Shown here one piece after another: positions 43,539-51,325 of a stretch of DNA of 64,000 nucleotides. The stretch is taken from NCBI GenBank assembly GCA_964488865.1, contig CAZAWR010000029.1:31464-95463 (forward strand). Direction: 5' to 3'. The translations under genes and the position numbers were made by a program. The DNA is from MWCO01 sp964488865 (GTDB lineage: Bacteria > Myxococcota_A > Polyangia > Polyangiales > Polyangiaceae). Each line of letters opens with the position of its first letter. Position 1 is the first letter of the stretch. The notes under the pieces are model-generated. The model was given only the letters and a program-made list of their open reading frames with translations. It searched no databases and was not told the origin of the DNA.

Positions 43539-43877
43539 TCAGTCCTTGGGCTCGATCACCTCGCGGTCCTTGAGCCCTTCCGCGCTGCGCTTCTTGGTCT
43601 GAAGCACCCCCTTCGAACCCCGAATCTGGCGATCCAGCTTGTCGATCACCTTGTCGATCGAAGCGTACATGTCCTCACTTCGCTCGCTCCCGTGGAAGTG
43701 ATCACTGCCCGCATGCACATGTACGTCGGCAACGTGGTCCAGCTTGTCCAGGCTCAATGTCACCTGTGCGCTGAGGGGCTTGCGAAGGAACTTCTGAAGC
43801 TTGGCCACCTTCTCGATGGCGTACTGCTTCACCGCTTCGCTGGCCTCTAGCTGCCGAAATGTGATGGCAATGTTCAT
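43539..43877 (-). CDS. hpf: Ribosome hibernation-promoting factor (short form)
   Basis: The product has 112 residues, the short HPF/YfiA type without the dimerising C-terminal domain. The start NIAITFRQLEASEAVKQYAIEKV and the segment DVHVHAGSDHF followed by DMYASIDKVIDKLDRQI are canonical. It binds the 30S subunit in stationary phase. Placement directly after rpoN is the classical arrangement. Confidence 0.95.
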   Translation of the reverse strand: MNIAITFRQLEASEAVKQYAIEKVAKLQKFLRKPLSAQVTLSLDKLDHVADVHVHAGSDHFHGSERSEDMYASIDKVIDKLDRQIRGSKGVLQTKKRSAEGLKDREVIEPKD

Positions 43878-43957
43878 CGACAGTCCTCCTGGTCACAGGT
43901 GATCGTCCGGTGATCTCCCGCTTCGCTCGCGTTCTTCTCGCCCGGTTGCCGGACCCT

Positions 43958-45478
43958 TCAAAACAGTTGCTTCCGTTTCGAAGAGGCGAGAATGCCCAGC
44001 ATCTCCCTGTACTTCGCCACCGTCCTCCGCGCGATCTGAATCCCCTCCTTCTCCTTCAAGATCTTCACGATGGCCTGGTCACTCAGCGGCTTCTTCTTGT
44101 TTTCCTCTTCGATGATCTTCTTGATCGCCTGCTTCACGCTCTCGCTGGCGATGTCCTCGTCCGCCACACGACGGATCGAAGAGTTGAAGAAGTACTTGAG
44201 CTCGAACAACCCTTGCGGCGTGTGCACGTACTTGTTCGTCGTCACACGCGAGATCGTCGACTCGTGCATGCCCACAGACTCTGCGACGTCACGCAGGATC
44301 ATGGGCTTGAGGTGAGCCACACCCTTTTCGAAGAAGTCCCGCTGCATCTTCACGATGCAGTCGGTGACCCGAATGATCGTCTTTCGCCGTTGCTCGATGG
44401 CCCGGATGAGCCACTGCGCACTGCGCAACTTCTCCCCGATGAAGTCCTTCGCGGACGGGTCCCGAAGGAGCTTCTTGGCCAGGGACTCGTTGATGTAAAG
44501 GCGCTGCAAACCCCGATCGTTGTCGAGGACGACGAACTGATCGCCGTCCTTGATGACGTAGACGTCGGGAGTGATTCCGATGGTACGGTCGTCCGTCTCC
44601 GAGAAGTTGCGGGCAGGACGGCTCTCGAGCTTCTGGATTTCCTTGGCGGCCTCGTAGACATCCTCGACGGGGATCTTCAGGTCCTTGGCAATGGTCTGGT
44701 AGGCGCGCTTCTCGAGGTTGTGCAGGTGCTGCCCGATGATCTCGCACTCGAGGTCGGTGTAGCCGAAGTGTTCGGCCTGCACGACCAAGCACTCGCGCAG
44801 GTCCCGCGACGCCACACCGACCGGGTCGAACAGCTGGATCATCTTCAGGACCTCTTCGGCGTCGTCCGGGTGCAGCCCCGCCTCCCTGGCGAGGTCCTCC
44901 ACGGACAGGTCCGGGGTCTTGGTGCCGTCCGGCCGCTCGACTCCCTTGAGATCGAGGTACCCGTTCTCGTCCAGGTTGCCGACCACGAGCTCCGCGAAGT
45001 GCCGCTCCTCATCCACGAAGTCGCTCACCTGAAGCTGCCACCGCAGGTGGTCCGCCAGGCTGCGAGGCTTGGTGAGGTTCTGGTCGATCGGGGGAAGCTC
45101 CTCGAACCCGCTTCGCCCCTCGCCCGGCATCGGCTGCTGCAACGTGCGGTTCTCGAGGAACTGCTCCCAGTCCACTTCCTGGACCTTCCGCTCCTCCGCT
45201 CGATGCTGCATGTCGGTGTCGGCTTCGTGCCGCTCCGTCTCCCCGATCCGCTCCTCGAACGGTCGCTCGCCCGGAACGGTCTTCGGCAACCCGACATCCG
45301 TCACCTCTCGATGCCGTGGCTCGATGTCCTCGTCCGAAAGCATCGGGTTGGCGTCCATCTCTCGCCGCACTTCGTCAACCAACTCCATCCTGGACAGCTG
45401 CAACAGCCGGATGGCTTGCTGCAACTGGGGAGTCATGACCAGCGAGAGCGTCTGCTTGAGCTGCTGCTTTATCTCCAT
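43958..45478 (-). CDS. rpoN: RNA polymerase sigma-54 factor
   Basis: The product has 506 residues from the ATG at 45478. The Gln/Leu-rich region I (KQQLKQTLSLVMTPQLQQAI) contacts activators. An acidic region II (about 45-125) follows. The core-binding domain has DLRECLVVQ and YLDLKGVER. The helix-turn-helix (MHESTISRVTTNKYVHTPQG) and the RpoN box ARRTVAKYRE (about 483-492) recognise -24/-12 promoters. Sigma-54 and its many activators are central to myxobacterial regulation. It follows lptB by 124 bases. Confidence 0.97.
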   Translation of the reverse strand: MEIKQQLKQTLSLVMTPQLQQAIRLLQLSRMELVDEVRREMDANPMLSDEDIEPRHREVTDVGLPKTVPGERPFEERIGETERHEADTDMQHRAEERKVQEVDWEQFLENRTLQQPMPGEGRSGFEELPPIDQNLTKPRSLADHLRWQLQVSDFVDEERHFAELVVGNLDENGYLDLKGVERPDGTKTPDLSVEDLAREAGLHPDDAEEVLKMIQLFDPVGVASRDLRECLVVQAEHFGYTDLECEIIGQHLHNLEKRAYQTIAKDLKIPVEDVYEAAKEIQKLESRPARNFSETDDRTIGITPDVYVIKDGDQFVVLDNDRGLQRLYINESLAKKLLRDPSAKDFIGEKLRSAQWLIRAIEQRRKTIIRVTDCIVKMQRDFFEKGVAHLKPMILRDVAESVGMHESTISRVTTNKYVHTPQGLFELKYFFNSSIRRVADEDIASESVKQAIKKIIEEENKKKPLSDQAIVKILKEKEGIQIARRTVAKYREMLGILASSKRKQLF

Positions 45479-45602
45479 CGGCTCACAAAGTGCCGGCCCC
45501 AAGCTCCGTTGCCCAGGCCACCCGCACGTGCATCATTCCTTGCATGAACGTCGACCATGGTAGCACCAGCCGCGCGCGGGGTCGCGACCAATTTGCACAT
45601 CA

Positions 45603-46316
45603 TCACCCATCCATCGACCCTCCAAGATACCGCTCCCGCACGAGCCCGTCCGACATCAACTCGGCAGGCGTCCCCCATACCTCCAGCCTTCCGTCCAACA
45701 ACAACCCCGCCTCGTCACACACCCGCAACGCTATGGATGCATGGTGATCCGATAGCAACACCGCAAGCCCCTCCCCTGCCCTCGAACGCAACGTCTCCGC
45801 CACTCGCATCGCACCCACCGGATCGATCCCCGAAAAAGGCTCGTCGCAAATCAACACCCGCGGCCGCACCACCAAGCTCCTCGCCACCTCCAGCAACCGT
45901 CGCTCCCCTCCTGACAGACTGCCCGCCCGCACGTTCATCCTATGCCCCAGCCCCACGAGATCCGCCCAGTACACAGCTCCCTTGCCCTCACCCCCCACAA
46001 GCCGTTCGAACGACACCAGGTTCCCTCGCACGTCCAGATCCGGCAACACACTCGGCGTCTGCGGGATGTACCCCACTCCCATCCGCGCTCGACGCCACAA
46101 CGGCTTTCGGGTCACTTCCGCCCCGAGCAACCAGACAGACCCCCGCTCCGGCGTGCGCTCCCCTACCAGCACCTCGAACAGCGTCGTCTTCCCAGCTCCC
46201 GTGGGACCCAGCAGCCCCGTCACACGCCCCGCATGCAAAGACAAGCTCACCCCCCGCAGCACCGGGCTCCTCCCCCGGCTCACCTCCACCCCCCTCGCCT
46301 CGAGTACCGCGCTCAC
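45603..46316 (-). CDS. lptB: LPS export ABC transporter ATP-binding protein
   Basis: The product has 237 residues from a GTG at 46316, which overlaps the lptA-like stop as GTGA. Walker A is GPTGAGKTT, the signature LSGGERRLLEVAR, Walker B VLICDEPFSGIDP, and the switch LLSDHHASIALRVCD. The family and the location between an OstA-like gene and rpoN identify it as LptB, which powers lipopolysaccharide extraction from the inner membrane with LptFG (not in this window). Confidence 0.93.
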   Translation of the reverse strand: MSAVLEARGVEVSRGRSPVLRGVSLSLHAGRVTGLLGPTGAGKTTLFEVLVGERTPERGSVWLLGAEVTRKPLWRRARMGVGYIPQTPSVLPDLDVRGNLVSFERLVGGEGKGAVYWADLVGLGHRMNVRAGSLSGGERRLLEVARSLVVRPRVLICDEPFSGIDPVGAMRVAETLRSRAGEGLAVLLSDHHASIALRVCDEAGLLLDGRLEVWGTPAELMSDGLVRERYLGGSMDG

Positions 46317-46846
46317 TTCGGAACGCTCGGCCCAGGCCTCGACGAGGGCGCCGGCCATCCGAACGGCATGGCCGAGGTCACAGGGACCGACCCACGAACC
46401 TGCTGCAACGTCATCCGATGCGTCTTCAGGTCCACCGAGACCTCCCGCGCCTGCATCCATGCCCCCCCGCGACGAAGCCTCACGTCCCCACGCAAGTGCA
46501 GCACCCGACGATCCATCTCGAGCTCCGCTTCCTCGGACCTCGCGTCGAGGTCTCGCAACCGCGCCCGCACCCCGCCCGATGCCTTCGCCCACCGGATCGC
46601 CGGCACCTTGTCGTACAACGCCTCGAGCGTCCCACAGGTCACGTCCAGCTCTCCCCGGCGCATCCGCACACTCCCAACCAGCGTCGCCCTCCCGCTGTGC
46701 AGGTCCACCTCGAGACGGTCCGCCTCCACACTCACCGGCTCCCCGTCGACCACGGCGAGAGGCTCCGCTCGCACCGTGGGAATCGTCACCCATGCGGCCG
46801 CCACCAGCCCAACCGCCACGCCGATCCACCACGCTCGATGCTTCAC
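46313..46846 (-). CDS. lptA: LptA/OstA-like LPS transport protein
   Basis: The product has 177 residues from a GTG at 46846, which gives the signal/anchor segment WWIGVAVGLVAAAWVTIP. The body is a short OstA beta-jellyroll: VSVEADRLEVDLHSGRATLVG, then VRMRRGELDVTCGTLEALYDK, then LHLRGDVRLRRGGAWMQAREV. It would bridge LPS across the periplasm. An uncleaved anchor would instead make it LptC-like; the single gene may cover one or both roles. It is coupled to lptB. Confidence 0.82.
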   Translation of the reverse strand: MKHRAWWIGVAVGLVAAAWVTIPTVRAEPLAVVDGEPVSVEADRLEVDLHSGRATLVGSVRMRRGELDVTCGTLEALYDKVPAIRWAKASGGVRARLRDLDARSEEAELEMDRRVLHLRGDVRLRRGGAWMQAREVSVDLKTHRMTLQQVRGSVPVTSAMPFGWPAPSSRPGPSVPK

Positions 46847-47179
46847 ATCCGCACCGTGCCGCAACCCAGCCCCCCACGCAACACGAGACGTCCCTCCCTG
46901 ATCCGGAGCGAAGCGCCGGGCGGAGAGAGGAACCTCTGGACCTTGCTTTTCGAACGGTGAGGCGGTCTGCCACCCATCAGGTGCCTGGCGCTCCTTCCCA
47001 CGAGCCGGGTCAGCATCGATCGCTTCGGAGGCACAACCCGTCGCCACGCGGCTACCCACATCCGCACAAGCAACGAAACCATCTGCGGCTGCGGAATCTG
47101 CGGCCAACTCCGATGGCCCCGGATCAGGGTCCCTCCCGGCCGCCCGCCAGTCGCTTGCTCCGGCTCCGAGGCATGACCG
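46847..47179. other. Intergenic space with dispersed repeat family A
   Basis: No convincing gene is seen in 333 bp between the lptA-like start and the GTPase gene end. It contains family A copy 2 (46902-46983) and should contain the promoter of the lpt-rpoN genes. No clear promoter motif was found. Confidence 0.55.
46902..46983 (+). repeat. Dispersed repeat family A, copy 2
   Basis: 82 bp, matching the reverse complement of 988-1069 without gaps. It lies 56 bases upstream of the lptA-like start, in the orientation opposite to that gene. Confidence 0.8.
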
Positions 47180-49666
47180 TCATGCCATCGCCTCGTGCAG
47201 CGCGCGCAACCGCAACCACCGCGGATGAACCTCGGCCCCACTCGCTGCTTGATCGTGCACCGCCATGAGCCGGTCATGCGCGGCCATCGCGCACGCGCGC
47301 GCCACCCGCCACGTCGGAAACCCTGCCAGCTCCTCCAGCCCCCGCACCGATGCCGACGCCCCCCGCAGGACCGACGCCACCGCCTCACGCACAAGCGGCT
47401 CCAGCGACCCATCCACCCCCGCCACGTCGACCATCGCCGACGCCATCGGTCCCGTCATCCGCACAAGCAACCGGGCCTCGGCATACGCCGACGCGTTGAC
47501 GTCATCCACCCGCACCCCAGCCACCCGCAGGGGCCTCAGATCGTCCCGGACCCGCAACGCGGCGTCCTCCAATCGCTGCACGATCCTCTCACACTCCGTA
47601 CGATCGAGGTTCAGCAGACGCGACGCGCAGGACACCACGTCCCGCGAGTCTCCCTCACCCGTCGGAGCCGCCTCCATCTCCTCTGCAAGCTCGCGCAGCC
47701 TCCGAGCAATGCCGAGCGCCTTGCGCCGTAGGGCTCGCGCCCGCAACGCGTCACTGCGATTCACGATCGCCGACGACAGCAAGGCCTCCACGTCTTCCCA
47801 CCGGGATTGTCGGATCGCATCGTCATCCCCCATACGCCCTGCAAGCGCAAGACGCGCGGAGAAGCACACCACATCGGACATCGAGCCCAGACCGATCGCG
47901 GCCAGCCCTTCCTTCACGTGACGCATCAGCTCTCCCGCCCCGCCCTCCGCGATCCGGTCGAGCTTGTTCACAAGCACCTGCACCGGCGTCCCCACATCCG
48001 CGATGCGCGCAAGCACCCTGCGCTCGCTGTCCTTCAGAGCCTGCGTCCCGTCCAGGATCCAGAGCACCACGTGCGCCTCGTGCACGGCTCGGGACGCGGC
48101 CGCCACGTGGTCCGCATCCGGCGCGTTGAACCCAGGCGTATCCAGCACCTCGATGCGACGCAGCCGCTCGATCGGCGCACAGATGTGGACTTCCCGCACC
48201 GCAAGCGCCCCGGCACGCAGGTCCGCCAGCGCACCCTTCAACCCCTCGTGCGGCACGATCCGATCCGTCCCCTCCGCGGTGACGATGCGAGCGAACGGGT
48301 CCGGCGCCCAGCTCAGCCAGTGCAGGGAAGCCGTCGTCGGCAAAATGCCCGTCGGCGCCACGTCCGCTCCCAGCAGGGCGTTGATGAACGTGCTCTTGCC
48401 CGCGTTGAATTCCCCCACCACAGCCACCCGCAAGGGCCGCCGCTGCTCCACCGCAAGCGCCTCACAAGCACCGACCAAGTCAAGCTGATCCAGAGCAGCC
48501 GCCGCCTTGCGAAGCTCCCCCAGGATGCGACGGAACGCTTCGTCGCCTCCGTCGTCGAGCCACGCTGCGTAGGCCTGCACGCGCAGACCGTGCGCCATCC
48601 CACCCGCCGACGTCCCCGTGACCGTATCGAGGGCGGCCAACGCGTCTTGTTCGCGCCCTTCCTGAAGCGCACGATGCGCTTCGAGAACCGCCACCCCCTC
48701 GCGCGGCGCCCGCACGCCAAGCACGTCGACGGCCGCCGCCAACGCTTCCGCGTCGCTTCGGTCGAGCGCGATGTCGTACAGCGATCGGGCAGCACTCGCG
48801 TCGCCGGCGCGAGCAATCCTCGCAAGCTCTCGGCGCGCGTCCCCCTCACGCCCCTCGGCCATCGCCAGTGCCAGCGCGAAGCTCGGTTCGTGCAGCCTCC
48901 CGCTCGCCTCGAGAACATCTCGCACGCGCCTCACCTCGAGCACGTCCTGGGACTTCGCCAGAAAGGCCGCAAGCGCCTCGCTCGCACCGGTCGCTTCCAG
49001 CACGTAGGCACGCACCAGCAAGTCGAGCGCCGTCGGCTCCCCGAGCAACCACCGAGCACGCCCCACCGCCAGCGCCCCACGACCGTCCAGGGTGCCCGGC
49101 TCGCCCACCACGCCGATCGCGCTCGCGATCCCCCCGCGGTCCCCCACCATCAACGCGAGCTCCAATCGTCGAAGCGCCACGTCAGGCTCCTCCGCGTGAA
49201 ACCGAAGCGCGTCGAGCCAGCGGCTCGCCCGCCAGGCATCCCCCCCCCCAAGGTCCATGTCCGCCAACGTCAGCAGAGCACGACGCCGCGCCGCCGGGTC
49301 CATGTCCGGTTCCAGCGCATTCTCGAGCACCTGGGCCACCTCGGCGGGCGGTGCCCCCAAGCGGATCAGACCGTCAGCTAGGCGCACCCAAAGCTCGCCT
49401 CGCCACGGGGCAGACTCGCAAAGCTTGCGCAAGGCGGCCACCGCTTCCTCGTCGAGCCAAAGCGCCTCGCACGCGTCCACGAGGATGGCGAGCCCAGCAG
49501 GTGAGTTGGGAACCTCGAGGAGCAAAGCTTGGGCGTGCTCCCGCGCCGCAAGAGGGTCTCCTCGCTCAAGACATCGCAAGGCCTCGCGGCGCCGTTCGTC
49601 TACACCGCGCGCGAGCAACTCCACGCGTCCCAACCAACTTGCCACGCTGTCTGCGAGGGTGACCAC
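47180..49666 (-). CDS. Dynamin-like GTPase with TPR-rich N-terminal half
   Basis: The product has 828 residues from a GTG at 49666. Residues 1-400 are helical, Ala/Leu-rich tandem pairs of TPR type (LERGDPLAAREHAQALLLEVP, VRLADGLIRLGAPPAEVAQVL). The GTPase domain follows, with G1 GEFNAGKST (about 417-425), a G2 threonine in GILPTTAS, G3 LDTPGFNAPD and G4 NKLD. The helical C-terminal third lacks an obvious transmembrane pair but has a short hydrophobic stretch (MASAMVDVAGV). Bacterial dynamin-like proteins remodel membranes; here the TPR half may recruit partners. It stands alone. Confidence 0.85.
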   Translation of the reverse strand: MVTLADSVASWLGRVELLARGVDERRREALRCLERGDPLAAREHAQALLLEVPNSPAGLAILVDACEALWLDEEAVAALRKLCESAPWRGELWVRLADGLIRLGAPPAEVAQVLENALEPDMDPAARRRALLTLADMDLGGGDAWRASRWLDALRFHAEEPDVALRRLELALMVGDRGGIASAIGVVGEPGTLDGRGALAVGRARWLLGEPTALDLLVRAYVLEATGASEALAAFLAKSQDVLEVRRVRDVLEASGRLHEPSFALALAMAEGREGDARRELARIARAGDASAARSLYDIALDRSDAEALAAAVDVLGVRAPREGVAVLEAHRALQEGREQDALAALDTVTGTSAGGMAHGLRVQAYAAWLDDGGDEAFRRILGELRKAAAALDQLDLVGACEALAVEQRRPLRVAVVGEFNAGKSTFINALLGADVAPTGILPTTASLHWLSWAPDPFARIVTAEGTDRIVPHEGLKGALADLRAGALAVREVHICAPIERLRRIEVLDTPGFNAPDADHVAAASRAVHEAHVVLWILDGTQALKDSERRVLARIADVGTPVQVLVNKLDRIAEGGAGELMRHVKEGLAAIGLGSMSDVVCFSARLALAGRMGDDDAIRQSRWEDVEALLSSAIVNRSDALRARALRRKALGIARRLRELAEEMEAAPTGEGDSRDVVSCASRLLNLDRTECERIVQRLEDAALRVRDDLRPLRVAGVRVDDVNASAYAEARLLVRMTGPMASAMVDVAGVDGSLEPLVREAVASVLRGASASVRGLEELAGFPTWRVARACAMAAHDRLMAVHDQAASGAEVHPRWLRLRALHEAMA

Positions 49667-49760
49667 GAGCCGAGACTACCGCAGAAGCCATGCCCATGGG
49701 CGAGACGAACGTCGTATCGATCGCCAATCCCCATCGCCTCCGGCTGCCTCGGAACGCACG

Positions 49761-49898
49761 TCAGAACACCCAGTACAGCGCCCCCAGAATCGCAGTGGCC
49801 ACCACCAGGGCAAGAGCCAGTAGCGCGAGAGAATATCGCTCGTTCGACCGATGACCGACCGAGTTCCCGACAACGGTCCCCGCCAGCAGTCCGCTCAA
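49761..49898 (-). CDS. Possible small membrane protein, coupled to the upstream gene
   Basis: 45 residues from a TTG that overlaps the stop of the preceding gene as TTGA. After a short polar start (SGLLAGTVVGNSVGHRSNER) comes one membrane segment (SLALLALALVVATAILGAL) and the stop. Location and overlap support translation, but the rare start codon and small size leave doubt. Confidence 0.35.
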   Translation of the reverse strand: MSGLLAGTVVGNSVGHRSNERYSLALLALALVVATAILGALYWVF

Positions 49899-50605
49899 TG
49901 AATGCAAACGCCGATGCCTTCGAAGCGCGTGTTGTTGCCCTTCTTCAGCTCGAGGAAGCCATTGTTGGCGTTCGCCTGCGCCCGCAGGTAGGCCGCCGGA
50001 TGTGCCCTTGACAGTGCGACGAACACCGTCTTCGCCCCCCCAGCAGGGATGGCGGGCGTGTCCACGTCCTTCGTCTCCACCGACTGCTCGTTGCAGGCCA
50101 TGGAAGACACCCGGGTCTTGGACGTGCCCGCGTTCACCCACTGGTTCAGGTTCCTGATCACCACCCTCGCACCGTCCACAGACTTCCCGTTGGGCAAGGG
50201 GACCTTGGTCCACGCCAGAGACTCGATCGTGACGTCGGCCTGTCCCGCGAAGAAGTACGCGGTGCACGAGCCCGCATTCGTCTGCCCCGCCACCAAGACC
50301 TGAGTGACCTGACCGGCAGCCAGATCGGTCGCAAGCACGGCAGACCCCGGCCGCTTGTCGTTCGGGTACGTCCCGTCGAGCGTGGACTCCGCGTGGATGC
50401 GCGTCCCCGCCTTGATGGTCTTGGTTTGGTTGTTCCTGACGCTGTAAACCCGCGCGACGTCCGAAGCCCCATAGCTGCATGTGAGCGATATTTTGACGCT
50501 GAGCACGTTCGGCGCGCTCACGGGCATGTCCGCGTCTGCGTCGGTCGACCAACCGGCAGACGCCATCCCGAAGATCCCCGCAACGATCCAGATCCTGTGA
50601 TTCAT
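49895..50605 (-). CDS. Secreted hypothetical protein
   Basis: The product has 236 residues from the ATG at 50605. A signal peptide is likely (IWIVAGIFGMASAGWSTDA); no lipobox cysteine is seen. The mature part is beta-rich with paired cysteines (SLTCSYGASDV, AGSCTAYFF, SSMACNEQS, GIGVCIH) and a CARDB-like look: VYSVRNNQTKTIKAGTRI, then ADVTIESLAW, then AIPAGGAKTVFVAL and LRAQANANNGFLE. I infer an immunoglobulin-like extracellular fold; no specific family is recognised. Confidence 0.75.
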   Translation of the reverse strand: MNHRIWIVAGIFGMASAGWSTDADADMPVSAPNVLSVKISLTCSYGASDVARVYSVRNNQTKTIKAGTRIHAESTLDGTYPNDKRPGSAVLATDLAAGQVTQVLVAGQTNAGSCTAYFFAGQADVTIESLAWTKVPLPNGKSVDGARVVIRNLNQWVNAGTSKTRVSSMACNEQSVETKDVDTPAIPAGGAKTVFVALSRAHPAAYLRAQANANNGFLELKKGNNTRFEGIGVCIH

Positions 50606-51325
50606 GAGACCCCCTCCCTGCGACTCGTGATGCAGAAAGCCGGTGCGAGCCGGCCCCCGCAAATTTCGGTGCCGTACCGGTCGATGCTCGACCGGATCCG
50701 CTTCGCGGTCCCTGCTCACCCCCTTTGCAGTGCCTGGCAATTCCCCCCACCAGGCCAACGCGTGTTGGACGAACACGACGGTTCGGAATTCACCCCCGAC
50801 CAGGTCCTCTGCCCTCCCCTCAGTTCCCCGGCCCATCCGCCTCGGTGCACGTTTTTCATAGCCCCCCGGCCGGCACCGGGCAACCCAGTCGTCCATGGGA
50901 GGTGGATTACGTCCGAGTCACCGTCGCATCGCCCCCCGACCTCAGCCCTGCTCCACAGGGTGCCCCTCCGCCTTCCATGCCAGCACCCCTCCCTCGAACA
51001 GACGCACGTCCTGCATCCCCTGGTCGAGCAAGACCGAGACTGCCAGCACGGTCTGACGTCTATCCGGAATCGGATAGTTCCGGAGGACGCGGCGGACAAA
51101 AAGCTCCGTACCGTGTGGGCCGCTGGCAGAGACGCTGAACCCCTAGCTATCGCTAGGTGGGGCACCTGTTTGCCGCTTCTGGCCTCCCGGTGAGGAGGTT
51201 CCGGGCCTGGCTCTCCACGGCATGTTCGGCACCCCGTGCTCAATCGCAATCGGGATTCATCTTGCTTCCACCTGGCGTGCCCCACAGAGGGAGCCTGTTG
51301 AACGTAAGCCCCCGCCCCTCCCCGG
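50606..51325. other. 720-bp space with a rhodanese-like remnant
   Basis: No intact gene is seen. It contains a decayed rhodanese-like frame (50942-51105) and a perfect palindrome CCTAGC-TATC-GCTAGG at about 51142-51157. The remainder shows nothing recognisable. Confidence 0.5.
50942..51105 (-). pseudogene. Rhodanese-like C-terminal remnant
   Basis: A minus-strand frame ending in TGA at 50942-50944 reads TVLAVSVLLDQGMQDVRLFE and then GGVLAWKAEGHPVEQG. The LxxxGxxxVxxxEGGxLAWxxxGxPVE pattern is the C-terminal end of single-domain rhodaneses. The upstream CxxGxRS catalytic loop is absent (the frame has PIPDRRQT instead), an in-frame stop lies about 34 codons upstream of the rhodanese-like part, and no start is evident. 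It is a remnant, not a working sulfurtransferase. Confidence 0.5.

Noticed and set aside
43910..45547. A 545-codon plus-strand frame across rpoN
   Set aside because: It is antisense to an intact rpoN and has no recognisable motif.
47807..49381. A 524-codon plus-strand frame
   Set aside because: It is antisense to the GTPase gene, is Arg/His/Pro-rich and lacks a start signal.
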